Source: Channa striata
Taxonomy: Eukaryota; Chordata; Actinopteri; Anabantiformes; Channidae
Direction of reading: 5' to 3'
DNA: 64,000 nt
Assembly (NCBI GenBank): GCA_033026295.1
Contig: CM065168.1
Coordinates: 38,886,875 to 38,950,874 of the forward strand
The position numbers and the translations under genes were made by a program. The notes under the pieces were generated by a model. It was given only the letters and a program-made list of their open reading frames with translations, was not told the origin of the DNA and made no database searches. This document shows positions 48,440 through 63,793 of this stretch, piece after piece; the first letter of the stretch is position 1; each line of letters opens with the position of its first letter.

Positions 48440-51400
48440 TCGAGCTGGATACAACACAATGTGAGGTCCGTTGACCAAGAGCCCAAAGTGAAGCTGGGAT
48501 CGATAAACACATGCTTTTCCTGTTTCTCAGTGTTTAGACGAGAGGCCACTTTCACTGCGGCTAAAATAATATTTTGTAAGAGAGAAGAGGGCTCGGACTT
48601 GTTTAAAGCTCTCGCTGATATATGAGACTAATCTAAACAGTGGCTGCAACATTTTCATTCTCTGATTTGCTCTTTTTGTACGTTTGTCCACTTGCTGGAA
48701 AGAAAATCTGGCCTTGTAATTCATTTTGGTAACGCTTAGTTTGCTAAAAGCACGTATCCACGGTTTCTTTGCACACGGTAATTTGTGATGAGTGTGTTTG
48801 TCCACTGTATGGAAACAGGCTGCAGGACAAAGACTAATGTGCACAGCTGAGGTAAGTAAAAGTTCACGTTCCCAGTGTTTGGTCCTCTGACAATGGTTGT
48901 TTTAAATGTGATAGTGGAAATGTTTGGCTATTATCTTTCATTCACTGCTTACACACGTAAATCTGACGTGAAACCATCAAAATATCAATTCACTTTTTAT
49001 TGAATGGAACTACACACAACAAACATTTTTTTCACCTTTCCCGGCTGAAAGTTATTCTGTCTTTTTGGGCCGAAGCAACGAAAGCCCGTGGAAAGCCAGA
49101 GACTCACTTGCACAGACTTTTTCTGGGCTTCTACTTTGTCAGGCAACACGGGGATTTGAGGTCAATCCAGAGAAAGGTTATCACCTCAGGGGACGAACCC
49201 AACCACCCACACCCCCCCCCCCTCGGTGAAGAGCATTGCCTCGGAGCAGGAATTCATTCAGTTCGGGTTGGCTGCAGTGAGCTCTGAGCCCGGAGAGCAC
49301 ACAAGGTTGAAGTGACACCACACGGGTTCATCGGCAGCGGTAAACACTTCATTAACGGCGCTTACGGGGGCATGTAGACTCACACGACAAGAAACAAAGT
49401 GCAACGTCTTAAGTGAGGTTTAGTTAAATCCACAATCAGAAATTTAATTACTTATTTCAGCTGGTAAGACTACAAAAGATGGAGAGTGACCTCTGAGTTC
49501 CATTATGTTAAAAGGATGGGTTCAAATTGTTCGAGGGTGTCTCAAACCAACAGCCACGAGCCCGTATGAACTCTGAACGAGGTCTCAGTCGCTGTAACGT
49601 CATGCTGGCCTGGCAAAGACTGCTGCTTAAAGGCCTTTCAATGCAAGAGATGAGGGCACATCTGTATGAAAAGAAATTATAATGTGTGTCTAAATATAAT
49701 GTGATGCTTTGGCTGCCCGGTTTAATAAATCAATTTACTAAAACTCAATCTGCGTTTTGGTACCATGTTGAGTTGAAGTGGAAGGAAAGTGGGAACGGGG
49801 ACATTTATACAAACCTTGCAGTGTTATGTAGACAGAGGACAGTGGATTTTGGCCTCCATCACTAAAGTTTTATGAATTGATTTCTTAAAAACCTGTATTA
49901 GCAGGAGGAGCGGTTACAGAAAGGAAAAGCGGTTTCAAAATGGGAAAACTCGTCCTCCGACTTTAGTAAAATGTATTTATAATTTAATTATGAGGTTTTT
50001 TATGGGCACTGCATCTGTCCGTCGAGGCAGACAAACAAAACAAGGCTCTTTAAAATAAAAAGTTACATGTACTTTTACCTATAAAAGCCCTGGGACACAT
50101 CAGACTCAAGAGCCACTGCAATTTCTTTGCAAGAATCTTAAATAAGTCTCCCGTTCTTCTTGTTTTGAAGGAGCAGTAATCCAGCTGCAGACAAATCAAA
50201 CCTGCTCAGCTAACCTCTTTGAAATTAATCCATTTATTTTGGTGCCACAACAGGTATTAGATGATGCAATTTCTCTCTCCACCTGAAAGGTCAGTCCGTG
50301 ATTCTGCACATGCTGCAGACATCTGCCTGGCTGCGCGCACCTAAATTCCATTAAAGTCGAAATTTGGCACGTGTTGGAGTGATGCGGGAGTTTGACTCTT
50401 CCAAATTCAACATTAGGAAAAAAAAAAAAGAAGAATTATTGAGCCAAATAAATCCAGTAAAACCGCTTTTACAGAGGGAGTGAAGTCACAGTTTATATTG
50501 CGAGCGTATTGTTTAAATTATACAATAAAAGCGCGGCCCTGTGTGATAATTAATTTAGATGAGTGTTAGAGTTCACATTGTTGCATTCGCTTGTATTCTT
50601 CCAACGCTGGTAATATACAACCATTCTTTCGCAGACAATAAAGCTCATACAATGAATCTTCTTTGACACCGATGCTCATTTTTGCATTCTCATGTAAAGC
50701 TTATCTCTGCTTTCAAGGCAGGGACGCGGAGAGTGGTCGTTTGGAGCACAGACAAAAGTGTCTGTCTCCAAAGGGTGAAAGATAAACTCGCTGTGTCCTC
50801 GGCCGTTTCCTTGGATATCTGCAGATATACATCCTGAAAATTGCACAGCTCAAAAGAGAGCAAAGAACAATGTTTTGTTTAAACTTGATAGCGATTCCAA
50901 GTCCTGCCAATATTAGTTTAAATCTCTCTCACACACACACACATTGAACTGCAGCCTTGTAGCCAGAGTGGATATTCACATAAATAATGCATTATCTGCA
51001 CTCTATTTTCTTTTCCATGCAGATGAGTATCATCATCTTTCCATTTACACTGTGGTCATAATTAGAGGAAATGAAGCAGAGTTGTGTGTACTGTACATTG
51101 TATCATGACACAAGCAGGCATACATTATTTATTCAATGCAGCGGCCATGACGGTGACTAACCACAATGCCGGCATTAGTCCCCCGCTCTCATTTCTGCTG
51201 CGGTGCAACGACGAGTTAACGCACAATTTGTGATAGTTCATAACGCACGATATAGTGCACTAGCCTATACGTGCCACTCGGTTCCCATCAGTGAAGAACA
51301 TGTCAATTGTCCTCGAGGCGTTTGTGAAAGATGGACAGAGATCATCAGGGTCATTACAAACTCAAAATGGCTGCAAAGAAGTTTATTTCAAACTTCTGTT

Positions 51401-52660
51401 GTCAAAATGGTTGCGATTTGAAAGACACAGCATCGATTTGACAAATGCTTTTACTCCACTTACTTACTTGATGACATGGACATTCACTAGCCAAGCGACA
51501 TAACATATTTTAAATATATCTCCTCTAATTGAAGTACACAAATAAAATCTCGGTCAAAAACAAGAAGCGTCTGATCTTCAGGTATGTGTATGTAAATCGT
51601 AACGCCTACGGTTTCTCTCCAGGTGCTTGTAAAAAAGGCAGGAAGGGATTGAAATGTGTAATAACCTCATGAATCGATTTGTTTTGGTGGGTGAGGCTTA
51701 TTCACTGCGGCCTGCCCGTCTAATGATTTACGATTTCCAGGATGAATTTTTCTATTCTTGCCAACAAATGATGCCGCTCCCCATCTTCCTGGTGATGCTT
51801 GATTTATCTTCCAACGAAGGCCCCTGGGACTTTCAGCCTGTAGGCCAATTTTAGCCTAAGCCTCATTCCAGGGGGGATTGTGTGGAAGTGAGGAGTGGGT
51901 CATGTTGTTTTACAACCAGTCATATGAATATTAATGTGTCACATAGTGAAGAAAAATGATAATTTAACGTGCAAGGTGTGAAGTAAGATTCCTGACGGGT
52001 GTGGAGCTGTGTGCGCCTTACGCCGCATGTGGCTGAATTGAAATGGCAGACAGGCCAGTGTGCACGTGCATCCACACACTCCATATATTCTTTCTGCGGC
52101 ATAAAGGAATTCATCCTGAAATATTCCGGTGACAGGCCCCATTGAATTGCTGACCAGGGTTAGCCTTTTGAACCGCTCCTGCTGAGATCCTGAGCTCCGT
52201 CTCGAGATGCATCTCTGCAGGCGTCAGATTCTCTGGCCAGATACCCAGTGGTGCCTCTGCTGCGCTGGCCTTCAGACGGACGGACGGGGAATAAAAACAC
52301 AGACGCAGAAATGCCACCGGTTTGACTTTTCAAGGCGTCAAGTCCTGTTTGTTACGCACAAAGAGCGACGTCTGCTGCCGGTCGGAGTGAAAGGAGTGCT
52401 TTGGGGAGCTTATGTGGCTGCATGCACAGCACAGCAACAACAAAAAGATTCTAATCCTATCCTTGGACCGATTCAATCTCTATTTTGGAAAATTGGAAAC
52501 AATTCTGAGGTTTGTCTGAACAAAGAACACCGCACTGCTCACACCAACACACCAAATAGAATATCTATTCACTCGCTGTATTTATAATCTACACACAAAT
52601 CAATAAGCACACTGTATCACTGATCCCCCTCCACCATCCCTCTGTCTCACTTTCCCAAGT

Positions 52661-52682
52661 ACACACACACACACACACACAC
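52661..52682. repeat. (AC)n microsatellite
   Basis: 11 AC units. Confidence 0.97.
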
Positions 52683-54287
52683 CAGGACCTGCCTTTAAGC
52701 ACAGATTTTTCATTTCCAGTCGCTGTCACCATGGTAACTTCCAATGTCCGACTTGGGCCAGTGTGTGCTTCCAGCACTTTCTTTCTTCAAAGCCCCTTTC
52801 AAAGCCTAAAACCGCATTTCTTCACTAACGGTCACCCACGGTGCTTAGCTTCTAGGAGGGTGTTTAGCTGTTAATTACCTCATATGACAAAGGGACAAAC
52901 AGGTGCCTCTAATAACAAACCACTCTATCTATACAAGCCACAAGGTCTGGGCATAAATAAAAACCCGTCGGTGCGGCTGCTGTTTCATAATCCGAAGAAT
53001 AAAAGCACAAAATGAGAAAGATCGAGCCCGGTTTTCAACCTGCCATTTTCAAACGTGCTCGTGCTCGCCGCAACCTGTTTGTGCATTCAAAATGGCCACC
53101 TGTGTCGCAACAAAGATGAGCGTCTTGGCAGAGCCGCCCGCGTGACAATCAAATATTACTGTGCTGACCGATCGATGAGAGCCACCCCCTGACCTTCCTC
53201 ATTCACATCTCGATAATGAAAGACGAGCAGGGGGTTATGAGTAACCTTAGTGCTCGATACAGGAAGAGTCAGACGTCGATACCTCGGCAAGGGTCCAGAC
53301 CCGCATTGGCATGCGGGTAATCGCCGGGGGTCTTAAGGAACTGTCCTGAAGGAAGCATTGTTGGGATTAAAAGCTTTGGCTGGACTGAGCTCTCCTGTCT
53401 TCTTGGTGTCAATATGCACAGATACCATCAATCACAACTTTAGTCTAAGGGGAAAGTAATTTACTGGCAGTACAAGTACATTCAGCACAACAGTGTACGA
53501 ATACATCTTCTAAGAACAAGACGTACCAATTATATTGTTATAAATATGGTGTAAAATATTTTAAATTCACTGATAGAGGTTAAACATGTTTATTGGCTGA
53601 TCTTACAAATAACCCTGTAAGGATTACTACAACAGTATTAGTTCAAGGCTCATTATGATTCATTACCATCATGGATTATTCAGTTTTCTTAGGTAATATG
53701 AGCTGCTAGTTTGACAAAACGTGTAGTGGCGCCTTTACAGGTACATGGGGATGTGTGGAAATCAACTAGAACAAATCTACCGATTCTCAAGCAAGTTCCG
53801 GAGCAATAATGTATGTTTGCACATAACTAATCTTCTATTAATTGACTGCAGCTCATTTCTGTAAGCACCGCAGTCGATATTCTCTTCTGTGTGGAAATGT
53901 TGCAAACTCTTTAACACCGTCTTCTTCTGTAGCTTTGACGCAGCAGTGTCAGTGTCGTGAACCCTTGGTTTGACTGCTTCGAATTTATGCGGAGCTTGAG
54001 CGTGACAGACCAGCAGTGCAAGTGAGGTGAACAAGAAGGGAACAAGAAGTACAAAGACTGATATAGCTCTGGCCTTCTCCCGTACTAGTGGAGGTGACAA
54101 GGCATTCCTTGTGTTTCACCCAACGTAGCACCACTGTCCCGTTGAATTTGTCAAGGGAGACCAAGACGTTTATCTGTCTTTTAAGTTCTCGTCCATACCA
54201 ACGGGACTCCTGAGGTACAGCCTGAGGAGGAGGGGAGGCTCGTTCTGGTGGAAAACAAAGTCTAGAGTGTGTCATCTTTTCTTTTTT

Positions 54288-54306
54288 TCCTCCTCCTCCT
54301 CCTCCT
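54288..54306. repeat. (CCT)n trinucleotide repeat
   Basis: About six CCT units inside a pyrimidine-rich run. Confidence 0.9.
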
Positions 54307-57300
54307 GCTCGGCTTACTTCCCAACTCCGCTATGTGTTCGGTGTCAACGTCTGTTTGTGGCAGAAGATTTATTGCAAAACACTTTGAAAAATGACAGCTT
54401 TTTGGAACGCACTTTGTTGTGCTGTTGCACGGAACATAAAATGTGTTATCCTCACCTAATTCCATCGTTTCTGGTATTTGTTATGACCTGAGGCCCGTCT
54501 CGCGACGCAGGATTATTGGGTAGGAAAGCTAACTTTGACTTAACCCTCACGGTTTCTCACAAAGGCATCTTAAGTTGAAACCGCGCTCGGTTACCGTGGT
54601 TTCTAATGCTGCAAACCAAATCTCTCAGGGACTATTTTTCTCCAGGATCTTCTATAGATACACGGAGGAGGATCGCCACATCCACACCAATCAATTGCAG
54701 CCAGCGTTATTATGGGGTCCCAACAGAGACAAAACTAGTGCAACAAAGTGAGACCACAAAGAGCTCAGACGGAGGCTTTTAGAAGGACAAGTCGGAAGGA
54801 AACAGTAGGATTGACAAGGATTGCTCCAGAATTAGTTGCCACTATGTAGCGTGGATAAAAAAGAACACAAATGGTGTTAGTATGAAAAGTCAAGGTGTTC
54901 ACTGTAGTTTATACCTTCATTCAAAAGTATCTGCTTCATTTTATTATTTTCAGTTCCTGCAGCAGCATTAAGTCTTACCTGATATCGAGACTTCCATCAC
55001 ATATTTTATTTAATACACTAACAGCAGGTAGTTGGCTGTTTTCTACATTCTACCCCTCTTTCGTGTGAATTGCATCACGAGGAAGTCTTCAGCCGTAGCC
55101 GGGGTTAAGCTGCGTTCTCGAAATTGCTCAAGACACGCTACAAAACACTGAGACTGCAGCTGAAGGTCAAAGGTGAACACAACAAGCTACAAACTGTCAT
55201 AAAGAAAAGTGAAAAATCGCAGAGCATGACCGACGACGCAGCTCGGTGGGATTCGACATCAAACCAAGAAACAACCATTTCAAATTCTGATCCTGTGACT
55301 AGTCGAACACCAACAGATGTCCAGTTTGCAAAGTAAACAACAGTGTAGGTAAATTACATCCTCTCAACTTTTCAAGGTGACACAAGCAACACAATCACTC
55401 TTATCACAGAAAGCCATTGTTTCACATTCCGTATGAGTTTTAGCTGTTTTATTGCCAAAATTACATGATCCGTAAAAGCCAGTTAAAGAAAAGTCCGCCA
55501 CTGATCTGGTGGGGCAAAAGCTTCTAATCTCTGCGATACTGTAATAAAGATCAACTGAAGGCTTTTTATGAATCCCCAGGCAAAAATTAAGTTTTACCAG
55601 CATGTGTGTGCATTTTTACCCACAAAATATTAAAAATGCATTTCCATTTTGCCCTTTGACCAACGTTTTTTAATCCAAGTATCAAACAAATTAGCTGACC
55701 ACAGCACACAACTACTGGTTGAAATTTTCATAAGATCTATCCCACTAAAACACCAGCAGATAATGTCTTAATGCTGTTTAATCACACAAAACAAGCTTGA
55801 ATCATCGGTTTTCCGACACAATCCCAAGCAATTGCACTTCAATTTACTTCCAACTACCACCTGCACGTACATACGCATCGAATTCCTTCCTTCACACCGT
55901 TTTTCTCTTGGAAAGTTTGGGTTGGATCTTCTTCGCGTTATTATTCTAAAGCTGAACTGACACACAGACATCCAACACATACCACCGCAACAGACCGACG
56001 AGGAGACAATCCAGCTGTTAAAGTACGGAGCTGCATGCAGAGATATCAGAAAATTGTCCTTTTTAAAAGTATCATAGGATCATTTACAGTATCATAGGAG
56101 TTTAATAAAAGATAAAGAAAAAACATTTAAGATAAATAAAATAAAAAAAGCAATTCCTTGTTCGGTTATTGGCGAGGGACTGAACACACAGGCCCCAGAG
56201 TTCACTAAACAATGGATTCTGTGGCTAAAGCAGCAGGTTTTGAATTTTTGATAAGGCACAAGTTCTGTAAATATCACAGAGGCTGTTTTGCTGAGTAACA
56301 GTGATTTTACTGCCAGTGTTCACAGTTTTGTAAAGGTAAAAGTAAAGATTTCTGCACACGACTGACACAGTCATGGCAAAATACTGCATCCTTTTGTGTC
56401 TCCACTTGCACACTTGAATACAGAGTGGCCTCAAACTGCATGAAATACTTATAATTAAAATGTATTAATAATTAATTATTCATCATTCCCACCCATGTGT
56501 AACATGGAGGTTCCATAATGACTTGAATTAAAAAAAAGTTGAATGCAAGCGTGTATAATAGAGCAACAGTTTTTGAACTGTCAATAATATTTTTTGAATG
56601 GTTGCAATTTACACGTGTTCATAAATCTAAGACTTTTTCTCGAATACCGTTGCTGCAGCGACACACGGACAGACTAAGAGCCCGACACCCACCACCAAGG
56701 CCAGTCCGCTTCCAACCTCCGTCCCTTCACCCCTATAAGCAGGTACATGAGAAAATCAGGTCCATGTCAGCACCCGCAAAGGGCCTCGTCTGGCTTTAAA
56801 TGCACCACTTCCGAACACGTTCTGAAGCAAATGGCGAGTGGGTGGCACCGCAAGCCACACACTTCTTTATGGTGTAGCATTACCCCGTGGCAGCTACAAG
56901 CACTTTCCCTTAAAATCACACCACAGTAAAGGAAAAAAAAAAAACCACGGTCCGCTGGCTGAGGAGGCCATTGATGGAATTAAGGCTCATGAATAAGAAT
57001 GCTGCATGAGGCGAGTGAGAGCTCTCCCACTGTGTAATATTGACATGCTCCCCAGTCAGAAAATAGCCCAGCATAATTAGCTTTCACAAGCAAGTGCGGG
57101 GGCCAGCAGGAGAGAGGCCACTCTAGACTCAGACAAAACCCTCAAAAGCAGCACGTGCGCCGCCCAATATGAGCGTGTGCGGTGGGCCGAGGTGGAGGGA
57201 CAGTCGGCCGGGGTCACTGGAAGACATCTTTTTCTACAGGAGGAGTTTAGCAGATGATTTATTTACATGGGATATGGAAGCCATCCTGGGATCGCCTGAT

Positions 57301-60300
57301 GTGCAGATGGATAAAAAGCTCGGGGCTTGAAATTCAAATCGATCTCATACACCATATCCCCATAACAATATATGTCACGATAGAGCTTTTCTTTCTTAAA
57401 TTCAATATAATGGCCAAACGGGAAGGACATGAATTATGTTCTTGACAAAAGCAAATGTCATTTACCGATGTCCGTAAATTTTCAATTAACAATATAGCAT
57501 AATGCAAAGCATAGTTTTGTGGCTCTCATCCCAATATTATCTCCATACTATTCCGTGAGTGGGACTATTCTGTTGTGAGCACAGCCTACAGGATGTGTGG
57601 TGTTATTTTTCAAATGAGAAAGATTTATTTACATTTTTTGAAACTGATCCTCATAACTCATCAGTTATCGTCGGTCATCGTGCAAGAGAAGTACCACAAA
57701 AACAAATGAAAGTTTACGCAATGTTTTCTTAGATTAGCATAACCTCTGGACTGCAGCCTTTTCTCGGAAGGATGTTTAATGCTGCTTCGTTTGCACGGCA
57801 CAAATAATTCAATATTTCAGAAACGCAAAACTTGCTTGTGTTCGTTCACCTTCTCTCTGCTCTGTCAGTGTTTGTGTTGCTACATTTCTGCATCACGTGG
57901 ACGAAAGCCAAGCCTCATCCTGCCAAAGAGAGAGTTTGACTGGCAAAAACCATATAAAAGATAGAGCATAACATAAAACGAAAGACATTTTGTACTCGTC
58001 ATATGATTTACATCCACATGTAGCACGGCCCTGATGTAATTTTTCCTGCTTCTGAAGATCGTGCCATTTGAATAAAAGCTGCAGGTTGGCTAGTAAGTGG
58101 ACATCGCGGTCAGACTGTTTTTCCAAGGCTTTGAATATATAATCATGTCTAATGAGTTTGCAGCCACTTCATTATACTTTACAATACGCCAAAATGCCAA
58201 ACTTTAATTCATATAAAGTTTAAACGTCAATTACTGAAATAACATTACCTAAACTTTTCAAATTAAAATTAAACTAAAAGTCTACATTTTCATAAATAAA
58301 ACACGAATGAATTTCAGCACTGGTGCAGACATTTGAACAGCCTGCACTGCACAGCCCCAGTATTGGATTAGCACGACTTCAAAAGCAAATGTATGTGATT
58401 TTATTTAGTCATTTTAGTGAACAATTCAGATATCCGAACTTTTAATAACTTGTTAATTGTATATGAAGAGTTATGACTTGGACTTTTCCTCAAAGTTCGG
58501 ACATGACATCTTGCTTCACCAAGATTCTAAAACAAATCAAATATAACGTGGTGAACAAAGACAAAGGCCACAATCAAGCAGCCGATGTTTGAACACTGTC
58601 TGCAAACAGCCTGGGTGATTAAACTAAAATGGAACGATCAATTCAAACCATGTCCGTCACTTAAGCAACGAGAGATGCCTAATGATATTCACGTACTGTT
58701 ATGGACTCTGGATGCATCCGGAACATCTTTCCATATGGATATGTACAGGGTACAATTCAAGTGGTATATACTTGATGAATACTAAGCTGCTTTGGCTAGA
58801 TCAAAGTGAATTATGCAAACATGATATTAAACATTGATCATGAGAATGTTTGATCTTAAAGATTGATATATTATGTTTTACTAGACAAGCAGGTGATTGA
58901 ACTGCCAAAGATAATTTTATTGAATAATAAGTTGACAGTGTTTTAAAATGAACTTATCATACACTGATATCAGCGATATCTTCCACAAAATTCTAGATAC
59001 ATCGCCGGCAAAATGGCACAGAGGAAGCAGACGGAAGCGGTGACCCGCCTAATAAAACAGGTCCTTTGTGAAGTGCTAAGCATGTGCAGCCATCAGAGAG
59101 TAACGAAGGAAATAAGTTGAAAGTGCTCCTGGTCTCATTCCCCTTCACTTTGCCGCGACGAGGTTAGAGGTCGCGAGGCGTGAATGTAGATCCGACCCGC
59201 ACTGGCTTTGCAGGAGAATCTGGATTGTGGCTACTCACCCGTGCTGAGCGTAAGCCCATTACAAAAACGGTGATGTGACAAAGACACAAAGAAGAAGAGA
59301 AACATCAAGGTGAAATAGAAGTAACAGACGGTAGAAGAAGAGCGCGGCACAGGACAAAAGGGTTTTCGGAGTCGAGCGGTAATTGAGAGGACCCCGGGAA
59401 AGAGACAGAGAGAGGTGACGATGGCTGGATTAAGGGAGGCAGGATGTGCCTTGTGATGCGGGGCTGAGCGATGACCTAAGGCTTTCCGAGCCAAGCGGTT
59501 TGAGGCCATTCGTACTGTAACTTCGGTGAAGCTCCTGCGTGTTTTCAGACTACCAACTACCCGCTGTTGACGGCTTGGATCGGGGGTTTTCAGTCAATCA
59601 GAAGCTGAAAAAGCGCTGGGCAAAGACTACGGGCCTGGAGGAGCACGGCTTTCCCACCCCGCGCTACAGTTTGACACGGCAGCTCTCAAAAATAAGTGAT
59701 TTTTCAAGCGTTATTTGATGCAAAAACAAAGCCAGATGACGGACATCCCCTTTAAATCACACAAAGGAATCGCACATGTTAAACACCTCTAAGGAATCCT
59801 GTCAGCTGTTGTGTTCCGGCACTTCGAAGTGACTCGCATGTCACAGCAAAATGTCGAAACCAGTAAAACTATGAACCCGATCGAGGCAAATCATCATTTA
59901 TCAAAGCTACTTAACAAAGTCACTCCACGCAAGAACAAGATCATATATTTTCGCACAGGAGATGCTCTTCGCCTGGTCCAATAACATTCAAAAGGACATG
60001 ACATTTAATGGATTTACCATCCCGCCGATGGTCGGATGATGTGTGGTGATTAATCATCATCTCTCCAGCCGCTCGCATTACTTACTGGTCTCATACACTG
60101 TAAACACACGTGCTGATTGACAAAAACTGTTCCCCTGAGCCAAGCGTGATGGGATGATAATTTCTTTGTCAGCCGGAGGACGGCGAGAGGCAAGCTGCGG
60201 ATAGTCAGCCCCAAGGCGGACAATGTGCGTTTGGCATCACAGTGATGCACGTAGTAGTAAAATTAAAAGCATTATGTATTAAATTATCCTGATGTTTGCC

Positions 60301-63300
60301 TTTGTTTAACTTAAGTGATTAATAAGCTTGTTTTCAATTAGATGCAATTACTTTTATTTGCAACCATAGCGACGCGGCTGCCAAAACTGAAACTGAAGCA
60401 GTTTGTTAAGGTTTTTATATGATTGCATAAACTAACAATTCCTCCAATATAATCACGTTCACATGACTGTACAGGTAGTAGAGTAATTCATTTGTTTTTT
60501 TTAACTCAGATGATTAACTGCTCACCCCCAAAGTTAATCAAAAACTAGTCCAGTCATACAGTACGTCTGCATACCATCATACTGCAACTCAAGGTGCATT
60601 TCAACAATTATAAATATAACGCTGCTTGCATGTTGAAAGGAAGGGGATGACTCATGCGGCTGCTACCCCGGGCAACTCAGGGCTTTTCCGTGAGGATAAA
60701 GAGATTGTGTAACACTGGCGTGAACAAACTGTCCAAAGGCCCCTGACTGATGTGAAGCAAAGACTTTTTGGCCGGGTTAAGAGTTTTCACCTTTACGTGA
60801 CAATCTGTGCTGTGCTAAAAAGTCACCAAAGCATGAACCGGAGTGTGGAGGTTTAACTGGGGAAGCCCATTGCTGGGCTCTTACCGAGTGGTACAGCAGG
60901 TGGCAGATACCACTGCATTTTCAACCTGAACGTGTTGACTTCACTTCATAATAACTAAACTAAATTAACATGGAATCATGGACGCAGTGGATGAATCAAG
61001 TTACAGTAATGGTTTCCACTCAACATCTGCAGATTTCATTTATTTCATATGTCTCAGTTTAAAGAGTCAGTTCACTATTTGACGTAAAAGTACCTACAGT
61101 TGCTGCGGTAGAAGTTATATTGTACCAAAATCGGCACAAAGACAGCATCAAAAACAGCCTGGACAAACTTAAATTCTAGGTATCTGAATTTAGGAACTAT
61201 AAAACTGAATTTGTCATGGCTACAATTCCTATTTTGGGGTTAAAAAAAAAGTAATAAAAACAGACTTTCCTTCATGCTTCAAGCTACAGTTTCAAAGTTC
61301 ATACCTCAGAAACATTTTAAGTTTTGTACAATCCGTGCCTGGTATGTTATTTAGCGAGAAATTCATTCATTCAAATTATTATTTGAACTTAAACTAATGT
61401 ATAAACAACTAATGTGTATTTATCATATTCTGGCAGTAAAAACTAGCATTCTTAGCTTGAAAATCTTATGTTATGTTGAACAAATAGCGGTTAAATCCCA
61501 AAATGTTCACATGAGAGCTTGAATTGTAACAATAACCATTGTTAAACTTCTTACTGGGCATATCTTTTTGACCACCTATCATAAAATTCAGGAATCTACT
61601 AAAATTACTGTGTATTTCTACCTCCAAGTTCTGAAGTCTGTTCGTCAAAACACACACTTCACTTCAGTTTCTCTGCACAAAACTTTAATCACTCTGCACC
61701 TTTCCTGCCACCTTTTTTTAAAAATCAAGCTGCCCAGGGAACCAAAATACCCAAAAAATCTGTTGGAAAGTGGCTGTGCTAAAAGTAATAATTGGCATAA
61801 GTGCGCACAGTCGTTACCTCAGCTTGGTTTGTTGCTCCTCTAACAGCATCTCCCAACAAGATGACAACATTTCGTACGATTACTTTTTCCAGTCAGAGCC
61901 CAAAATTACAGTAAAATAACGCATCTTGACAATTGCAGATGTTAATCTGGGGAAATGGCATCAGAGGAAAGTTGTTTTTTATCGCCAAGTGGCAGACAGA
62001 GGGGGATGAAAGAGCCACAAGACATTTTGGATCGCATTCCAAAAAACGAGTCATGAATCAGCATGAAAGGATGTTGTTTTTATCTTGGGGGAGAGATGAT
62101 GAATAGCCAGCAAAGTTATTAAAAGGTCACTAGAAGTTGCATGCCCCCTCTGTGTTGGAGCAAAAAAAAAAAAAAGATGGATCCAGCGCTTCAGGGCAGA
62201 AGGAAGAGATGGAGCAGCAGACATCAAATGTGTACTGTATGTCAGCGACTCCCACCTGCCAATTAAAAAAGGGAAGAAAAACTCGAAGAACAAGGATGAA
62301 AGAGGATGGAGTGCGGTGCGGAGAAGGGCAAATATCAGATAGTGGAAAAGGAAAAAGCCAAGCCTGCTCCCTGCACTCTGACTAACCACCTGCTCCTGCC
62401 TGAATTAGCCCTTTCTTTACTGTTTGGACTCATCCAAGTGAAACTCACTCCCCGAGCTGACAAATGGACTGAGGCCTCCTACTTCCATTTCTAACACATT
62501 ATAAAACCCCATGTTTAGTGAGGCACTGCTGTGACGGCTATTAATCTGACACCAAAAGACCCCACAACCAGTTCCAGGCTTGCAGAGAGTGATGTGAAAG
62601 GGGGGGGGCTGAGGATAAAAAAAAAAAAAAAAATCATTTTGTGAAAACTCCCAGCTTCCTGGATTCTTTGTCAAAGCACTCAACCTGTAGGGGCGTAATA
62701 AAGTCTTTGGGGTATTCAGCTCAGAATCCAAAGATCAACAGAGTAACCGTGGATTCGAGCCGCTGGTTCGGTCGGAGTCAATCCGCTTCTCGTTTATCTG
62801 CATCTCCTGAGGAATCCCAAACCCCCTCCGCGCGGGGAGGTGTCCTAAAACATTTCCCGTTTTGCCGACTAGGGTTTCGCTTTCCATCTAATTACCACAG
62901 GGTCTTACACGGCCACATCTGGAGACTGACTCGATCGGCCGCCGGCTTGAAATTTACAGCAATTAATTGGCCGAAATTAAATGCGGCAGGTTCTTATCAA
63001 CGAGAATTGAAGTGGGGTTGGAGGCAGGAAGGGTTGAATAATGAGACAGGATAATGAACGCGAGGTGATGTCATCCAATTCGGGGAAAGAACGGAACAGG
63101 GAAGAAATAAAACTCTTTGATTTAAAACGTCTTTAGGAAAATAGGGTTACGCAAGGGCAGGAGGCAAACATGCACAGATGGAAAGGCGGATTGCAATCCT
63201 ACAGTAATCCCAAGAACTTCAAAATGTGTTTATTACTTTGCATGCTTGCTATATAGCAAAAGGGAGTCTTTATCTTCTCCTCCTGTCAGAGCTTTTATTA

Positions 63301-63617
63301 ATATCCTTTTGCATATTAAAGCTGGCTGCAAAACCACCCACCATTCTCTATTTGTTCATACTATTACAACAGGCAGTTGTCCCCCGCTGTGCTCATTGGT
63401 CATGTTTTTGTTCTGTAATTGTCAGGTGCTCAACACATAATTGTATCATGGAAAAACAGCCTCCAACCAAGAGTAAGCAAGACAAATCAATGCCTGCATA
63501 AACACAGAAAGCTTGTAGTCAGGACCCCATAGAAAGTCTGTGGCGTGATTGATGCAAAATGCACGCTAAATGTAATCCAATATGAGCTAATAAGAGCACC
63601 AGATAATTCATTATATG

Positions 63618-63793
<176 letters not shown>

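Noticed and set aside
53777..54100. Minus-strand 107-codon ORF that looks like a secreted protein with a hydrophobic N-terminus
   Set aside because: It begins with TTG, has an in-frame stop a few codons upstream and no ATG before the hydrophobic stretch. No family is recognised; probably chance.
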